In this document: positions 59,740 to 64,000 of the stretch, piece after piece | Numbering within the stretch: position 1 is the stretch's first letter | How the letters are laid out: every line of letters starts with the position of its first letter | Origin: Thermoanaerobaculum aquaticum | Lineage (GTDB): Bacteria; Acidobacteriota; Thermoanaerobaculia; Thermoanaerobaculales; Thermoanaerobaculaceae | Assembly (NCBI RefSeq): GCF_000687145.1 | Contig: NZ_JMFG01000016.1 | Coordinates: 138-64,137, forward strand | DNA: 64,000 bases | Direction: 5' to 3' | Position numbers and translations under genes: made by a program | Notes under the pieces: model-generated | What the model was told of the DNA's origin: nothing | Databases searched by the model: none | What the model saw: the letters and a program-made list of their open reading frames with translations, nothing else

Positions 59740-60703
59740 GGCCCTGGAGGCCATTCGCCAGGCGCTTCCGGAGCTGAACCGCTACCCGGACGGCAGCGGC
59801 TACAAGCTCCGCAAGGCCTTGGCCCAACGCTTGGCGGTGGATATGGACCAAATCATCCTGGGAAACGGCTCCTGCGAGCTCATCGAGATGCTGGCCCGCG
59901 CCTACCTTGCCGATGGGGATGAGGCCGTTATTTCGCAGCAGTCCTTCGTGATGTACGAGCTGGCGGTTAACCAGGTGAACGGTCGAGCCATTGCCGTGCC
60001 CACAGCCCCGGGGCGTCGCCACGATGTGGTGGCCATGGCGAAAGCCGTGGGCGAGCGCACCAAGCTCGTGTACATTGCCAACCCCTGCAACCCCACGGGC
60101 ACCTATGTCACCCGCCGGGAGCTGGACGAGTACTTCGAAATCGTGGGGGACCGGGTTTTAACCGTCTTGGACCAGGCCTACCAGGAGTACGTGGACCGAG
60201 CGGACTACCCGGATGGTTTGGACGACCTTCGGAAAGGGCGCAACGTCATCGTCTTGCGCACGTTTTCAAAGATTTACGGTCTGGCCGGGATTCGCATTGG
60301 TTACGCCGTTTCCTCGCCCGAGGTGATTGCCACCCTCAACCGTGTGCGTTCACCCTTCAACACCTCTTCCTTGGCGCAAGCGGCGGCCCTGGCAGCCTTA
60401 GACGACGAGGAGTGGGCCACGGCATCCCGCACCCACAATTTGCAGGAGCTTAAGTTTTTGGAAGCGGAGCTTTCCCGGCGGGGCGTGAAGTTTACCCCTT
60501 CGGTGACCAACTTCGTGCTCATCGAGTTTGACGAGGACGTGCAAAAGCTCTTCCTGGAATTTCAAAAGCGTGGGGTGATCATCCGTCCGGTGGGTGGGCC
60601 GGGTTTGGTGAACTGCGCCCGGGTTTCGGTGGGCACCCGCAAGGAAAACCTCCGTTTCCTGCAGGCCCTGGATTCCCTGGTGCTGGCAGCCACCGCCGGC
60701 TAG
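59594..60703 (+). CDS. hisC: Histidinol-phosphate aminotransferase
   Basis: A 369-residue PLP aminotransferase of fold type I that converts imidazole acetol phosphate to histidinol phosphate; some paralogues act on aromatic amino acids. The start DYIRRLAVYVPGKPIEEV and KLASNENPLGTSPKA are HisC hallmarks; the PLP lysine is K226 in TFSKIYGLAG. ATG 59594 is needed to keep this conserved N terminus, so the long overlap with rluB is likely genuine. No other his genes are nearby. Confidence 0.92.
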   Translation: MGGPQVPDYIRRLAVYVPGKPIEEVQRELGVRDIVKLASNENPLGTSPKALEAIRQALPELNRYPDGSGYKLRKALAQRLAVDMDQIILGNGSCELIEMLARAYLADGDEAVISQQSFVMYELAVNQVNGRAIAVPTAPGRRHDVVAMAKAVGERTKLVYIANPCNPTGTYVTRRELDEYFEIVGDRVLTVLDQAYQEYVDRADYPDGLDDLRKGRNVIVLRTFSKIYGLAGIRIGYAVSSPEVIATLNRVRSPFNTSSLAQAAALAALDDEEWATASRTHNLQELKFLEAELSRRGVKFTPSVTNFVLIEFDEDVQKLFLEFQKRGVIIRPVGGPGLVNCARVSVGTRKENLRFLQALDSLVLAATAG

Positions 60704-60711
60704 CGTACAAT
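60683..60711 (+). promoter_or_regulatory. Candidate promoter of the DUF2914 gene
   Basis: CTGGCA (60683-60688), a 17-bp spacer and TACAAT (60706-60711). It lies across the hisC end, and ATG 60732 follows with AGGAGGAG as ribosome site. Confidence 0.45.
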
Positions 60712-60731
60712 TTCGCCAGGAGGAGCTGATC

Positions 60732-61112
60732 ATGGCAAAAAAGGGCCTTTTGGCGGTAGCTTGCGGTGTTCTTCTGGCCACCGGGCTGTGGGCGGCGGAG
60801 CCTCAAGCCACGGCGGTGGTTGGCACCGGCGTGGAAAACCGCCAACCGCAGGGGGTGGGGGAGGAGTTTCCCAGCCAGGTTGGTGCGCTTTTTTGCTTTT
60901 CCGAGGTGAAAAACTACGAGGGGACTCTCCTCCACGTGTGGTTTCACGGTGAAAAGGAGGTTGCCCGCATTGAGCTTCCAGTAAAGGGCGAGCGCTTCCG
61001 CACGTGGTCTAAAAAACGCATCCCTGCCTCCTGGACCGGCCCCTGGCGGGTGGAGGTGCAAACTGCTGACGGAAAGGTGCTGGCCGAGGCCAAATTCACC
61101 GTGAAGGACTAG
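60732..61112 (+). CDS. Exported DUF2914 protein
   Basis: A 126-residue protein with a signal peptide (to WAAE, residue 22) and a DUF2914 domain: GTGVENRQPQG, then VGALFCFSEVKNY, HVWFHGEKEVARIELPV and the C-terminal GPWRVEVQTADGKVLAEAKFTV. The family has an immunoglobulin-like look and unknown function, often in envelope context. It converges on the cation transporter gene. Confidence 0.82.
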   Translation: MAKKGLLAVACGVLLATGLWAAEPQATAVVGTGVENRQPQGVGEEFPSQVGALFCFSEVKNYEGTLLHVWFHGEKEVARIELPVKGERFRTWSKKRIPASWTGPWRVEVQTADGKVLAEAKFTVKD

Positions 61113-61185
61113 CGTCGCAAAGCCTTTTTGAACAACCAACAGGGGGCAACTGAGCAGCGGGCCAGGGCCTCGACCACAAGCGCCC

Positions 61186-62088
61186 TTAGCTTTTGGGGTA
61201 CACGGGAAGCAAGTTGGTCCGTGGGCTTGGCCGGCGCTCCAGCTGCACCGTTGAGTGGTGAATATCGAACTTCTCAGCCAGCAGCTTGCGTACCTGCCAA
61301 AGCAAAGAATCGTCGGCGGAATCGCTGACCTCAAGGTGAACCGAAGCCGCCACAAAATCGGAGGCAATGAGCCACACGTGCAGGTCGTGGACCCCCACCA
61401 CCCCTTCCACCGCCAGCAAGCTCTGCCGCAGCTGGTCGAGGTCAATTTGGGCGGGTGTGCCTTCCATGAGGATGAAGACGGTTTCCCGAAGTACGCGGTA
61501 GCCGGAAAACATCACCAAACCGGAAAGCAACATCGAGGCTACCGGGTCCGCCCAGGCCCAGCCAAACCACATCATGGCCAGCGCCGCCAGGATGACCTGC
61601 ACCGATCCCAGGGTGTCCGTGAGTACGTGGAAGAAGGCCGCCCGCACGTTGAGGTTTTTTTGCCCACCACCGTGAAGTACCGCTGCCATGGCCAAGTTCA
61701 CCACCAGCCCCGGCACCGCCACCGCCAGCATCACCCCTGAAGCCACCTGGGGTGGGTGGGCCAGTCGGCGGAAGGCTTCCACCAGGATGGAAAGCCCCAC
61801 GGCCAGCAGCGTGGCGGCGTTGAGGGTGGCGGCCAGAATTTCCGCCCGGTGATAGCCGTAGGTGAGCTTCTTGCTGGGGGGCCTGAGGGAAAGCCTGGCC
61901 GCAAAAAGCGCAAGACCAATGGAGCCGGCGTCAGCCAGCATGTGCCCGGCGTCGGCCAAAAGCGCCAGGGAGTTTGCCAAGAATCCCCCCACCAGCTCCA
62001 CGGTCATGTACGCCAAGCACAGGCCGAAAGCCAGCTTCAACCGGCGGGAGGCTACCGAGGGATCGGGCGTGGGGTGAGCAGCGCCCAT
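61186..62088 (-). CDS. Cation diffusion facilitator (zinc/iron efflux)
   Basis: A 300-residue CDF transporter with six helices. The metal site is in ADAGHMLADAGS (helix 2) and FHVLTDTLGS (helix 5), an H-x3-D and H-x3-D layout favoring Zn or Cd. The C-terminal cytoplasmic domain (about 210-290) contains VEGVVGVHDLHVWLI, the usual HDLH dimer site. It exports zinc or a similar divalent ion in exchange for protons. ATG 62088 has no ribosome site and a TAGGCT box 6 nt upstream. Confidence 0.92.
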   Translation of the reverse strand: MGAAHPTPDPSVASRRLKLAFGLCLAYMTVELVGGFLANSLALLADAGHMLADAGSIGLALFAARLSLRPPSKKLTYGYHRAEILAATLNAATLLAVGLSILVEAFRRLAHPPQVASGVMLAVAVPGLVVNLAMAAVLHGGGQKNLNVRAAFFHVLTDTLGSVQVILAALAMMWFGWAWADPVASMLLSGLVMFSGYRVLRETVFILMEGTPAQIDLDQLRQSLLAVEGVVGVHDLHVWLIASDFVAASVHLEVSDSADDSLLWQVRKLLAEKFDIHHSTVQLERRPSPRTNLLPVYPKS

Positions 62089-62094
62089 GGCGTG

Positions 62095-62100
62095 AGCCTA
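62095..62100 (-). promoter_or_regulatory. -10 box 6 nt before the cation transporter (leaderless type)
   Basis: On the minus strand TAGGCT is followed by six bases (cacgcc) and ATG 62088. Confidence 0.45.
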
Positions 62101-62147
62101 GCACGGATCGTGGGGGAGGCGGGGTACCATTGGCATGGAGGTAGGCG

Positions 62148-62774
62148 ATGGCAAGGCGTTTTTTAGGCCCGTGGCTGGTTTTGGTTTGGTTTGCTGGCAG
62201 CACCGCGTGGGCGCAGGCAGACGCGGCTTCGGCGGGCAAGGTGGAGCAGGCGGTTTCCCAGGCACTGGAAAAAGCCCGCGCCGCCGCAACCGCGCTCACC
62301 CAGGCGCTCATGGGTGAGCTTATGAAGCATATGCGGGAAGGGGGGCCGGAGGCAGCCGTTTCGGTTTGCTCCGCCAAGGCCCAGGAAATCACCAAAGCTC
62401 AGCAACAGGAAGGGGTTCTGGTGCGGCGGGTGACGGCCCGTCCCAGGAACCCGCAAAACCGCCCGGATGACTACGAGCAAGCCATGCTGGTCCTGATGGA
62501 GCACCGGTACCGGAAAGACAAAACCGCCAGCGAGGTTTCCGATTGGTACCTGGAGGGGGAAACGCTCACGGTGCGCTACCTTCGGCCCATCGTCATTGGC
62601 GAGATGTGCCTGGCCTGCCATGGGGATCGGCAGCGCATGAAGCCGGCGGTCCGGGAGTTCTTGACCCAGCACTATCCGGAGGATCAAGCGGTGGGTTACC
62701 AGGCCGGGGATTTTCGCGGGGCGGTGTCGGTCACCGTAAAGACCACCCTGCCACCTGAACCCCAGAAGCCATGA
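62148..62774 (+). CDS. Exported DUF3365 (Tll0287-like) heme protein
   Basis: A 208-residue protein with a signal peptide (to WAQA, residue 23), a helical first half (residues 28-75) and a Tll0287-like domain. One heme-c site CLACH (near residue 161) follows YLRPIVIGEMC. The family is a PAS/GAF-like c-type cytochrome and is often a sensor or electron-transfer protein. GGAGG lies upstream of ATG 62148, and a TACCAT box is 17 nt before the start. It overlaps the next gene by ATGA. Confidence 0.87.
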   Translation: MARRFLGPWLVLVWFAGSTAWAQADAASAGKVEQAVSQALEKARAAATALTQALMGELMKHMREGGPEAAVSVCSAKAQEITKAQQQEGVLVRRVTARPRNPQNRPDDYEQAMLVLMEHRYRKDKTASEVSDWYLEGETLTVRYLRPIVIGEMCLACHGDRQRMKPAVREFLTQHYPEDQAVGYQAGDFRGAVSVTVKTTLPPEPQKP

Positions 62775-63937
62775 GCGGGGTGCAGGTGGGCTTGGGGAGG
62801 CTGGCGGAAAACCCCGCCTTAGTGCGGGGCCGCCGGGTGGCTCTCCTGTGCAACCAGGCGGCGGTGACCGAGCAGCTCGAACCGGCGTGGGAGCTTCTTC
62901 CCCGCTTGGGGGCCCAGCTGGTGCGCATCTTTGCCCCGGAACACGGTTTGTTTGGCCTGGCCCAGGACATGGAAGCGGTGGGATCGGAGAGCTTTGCCGG
63001 CGTTCCAGTGGTTTCGCTTTACGGCCAAAGCCCCGAAAGCTTGCACCCGGCGCCGGAGGCTCTGGCGGATCTCGAGGCGCTGGTGGTGGATCTCCCCGAC
63101 ATTGGGTGCCGCTACTACACCTTTGCCGCCACCATGGCGTACTGCTTGGGCGCCTGCCAGCAGGCGGGGGTGGAGGTCATCGTGTGTGACCGGCCCAACC
63201 CCCTGGGCGGTGAGCTCTTGGAAGGGGGGCCGGTGGAAGAGGGGTACCGCTCCTTCGTTTCTGAGCTGCCGGTGCCGGTGCGGCACGGCATGACCCTCGG
63301 GGAGCTTTCGCTTTTGTTGCAGCGGGAGCGCTACCCCAACGCCGCGGTGACGGTGCTGACCTGTCAGGGTTGGCAGCGGCACCAGTGGTGGGATGAAACC
63401 GGTCTTCCCTGGGTGGCGCCCTCCCCGAATATGCCCACCCTGGCAACGGCCACCGTGTACCCGGGGGCTTGCCTGGTGGAGGCCACCAACCTCTCCGAGG
63501 GCCGGGGAACCACCCGCCCCTTCCTGCTCACCGGAGCACCGTGGCTGGATGGACAAGCTCTGGCCCGGCGCTTGAACGCCCTGGAGCTTCCGGGGGTGCG
63601 GTTTCGCTTCACGATGTTCCGGCCGGAGTTTCAAAAGTACGCCGGGCAGGTGTGTTCGGGGGTGGAATGGCACGTCACCCACCGCCTTGGCTTCCGCCCG
63701 TTAGCTTGCGGGTTGGTAGTGCTGCGGGAAATCCGCAAGCTCCATCCCGAGCATTTTGCATGGCGCAGCGAGCCTTATGAATTCGTGGCCGATGTGCCGG
63801 CCATTGACCTGCTCACCGGCTCGCCCCAGGCTCGGCTGGTGGTGGAAGGAAAGTTGTCCCTGGAGGAAGTCATCAGCGGTTGGGAAACGTACTCCCGGGA
63901 GTTTGAGCTTTTGAGACGGCCTTTTCTCCTCGCCTAA
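62771..63937 (+). CDS. DUF1343 protein, NamZ-type exo-beta-N-acetylmuramidase family
   Basis: A 388-residue protein of the DUF1343/GH171 family. Conserved blocks are LLCNQAAV and RIFAPEHGLFG near the N terminus, VDLPDIGCRYYTFAATM (residues about 98-114), CDRPNPLGGELLEGG and TNLSEGRGTTRPF. NamZ of Bacillus subtilis releases N-acetylmuramic acid from muropeptides in wall recycling. No signal peptide is evident, so it may act in the cytoplasm. ATG 62771 overlaps the heme-protein stop. Confidence 0.88.
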   Translation: MSGVQVGLGRLAENPALVRGRRVALLCNQAAVTEQLEPAWELLPRLGAQLVRIFAPEHGLFGLAQDMEAVGSESFAGVPVVSLYGQSPESLHPAPEALADLEALVVDLPDIGCRYYTFAATMAYCLGACQQAGVEVIVCDRPNPLGGELLEGGPVEEGYRSFVSELPVPVRHGMTLGELSLLLQRERYPNAAVTVLTCQGWQRHQWWDETGLPWVAPSPNMPTLATATVYPGACLVEATNLSEGRGTTRPFLLTGAPWLDGQALARRLNALELPGVRFRFTMFRPEFQKYAGQVCSGVEWHVTHRLGFRPLACGLVVLREIRKLHPEHFAWRSEPYEFVADVPAIDLLTGSPQARLVVEGKLSLEEVISGWETYSREFELLRRPFLLA

Positions 63938-64000
63938 ACCGGTGCGGGCAACCCAAAAATAGGGTAAAGTTCGCGGCAAAGCCGGGGTATCCGGCGGCGG

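Overview
The window is a dense, GC-rich bacterial chromosome segment, with coding on both strands and many 1-20 bp gene overlaps. I see no insertion sequence, phage gene, CRISPR array, tRNA or rRNA. Lipid A genes (lpxB, msbA) and a TonB-dependent receptor indicate a diderm. A terminal chain of alternative complex III plus a caa3-type oxidase indicates aerobic respiration. Split glycine decarboxylase, a candidate sphingolipid locus, scpA/scpB and a hydrogenase-4-like membrane module together suggest an Acidobacteriota-type organism, perhaps of the thermophilic Thermoanaerobaculia group. That placement is an inference from gene content only.

Layout. 1-3756 (minus): promoter, an HTH/PTS-EIIA regulator, then hyfB-, hyfC- and hyfE-like membrane genes that run off the left edge. 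3776-4945: cold-shock gene with a long leader, and a beta-carbonic anhydrase. 5159-12352: asnS, a nucleotidyltransferase pair resembling a toxin-antitoxin module, rimO, ribF, metK and a divergent archease. 12380-17122: two multi-pass proteins (one CPBP-like), a LolC/FtsX-type permease and a degenerate LytM protein. 17128-21520: glycine cleavage operon gcvT-gcvH-gcvPA-gcvPB. 21649-25520: queD followed by a reductase, a serine-palmitoyltransferase-like enzyme and a GNAT-like acyltransferase, here proposed as a ceramide pathway. 25543-28658 (minus): an apparent small-RNA gene, aldehyde dehydrogenase, EamA transporter and a DNPH1-like hydrolase. 28697-36792: cmk-rpsA-HU/IHF-HIT, then small membrane proteins, lpxB, msbA and yicC.

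36867-39431 (minus): TonB receptor preceded by a small Cys/His exported protein. 39632-52581: one long respiratory operon, alternative complex III (actA-F), a small unknown membrane protein, SCO, and cytochrome oxidase subunits II, I, III, IV plus a second III-like protein. 52674-63937: rluA, lipid kinase, DUF1579, folate genes (folB, folK, pteridine-reductase-like SDR), site-2 protease, scpA, scpB, rluB, hisC, DUF2914, a cation diffusion facilitator, a DUF3365 heme protein and a NamZ/DUF1343 protein.

Regulatory pattern. Many transcription units begin with a TANNNT -10 box only 6-10 nt upstream of the start codon and have no Shine-Dalgarno sequence, which suggests leaderless mRNAs. Two very short divergent intergenic regions carry back-to-back -10 boxes. 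Units with a proper ribosome binding site instead have the -10 box 15 or more nt upstream, often with a recognisable -35.
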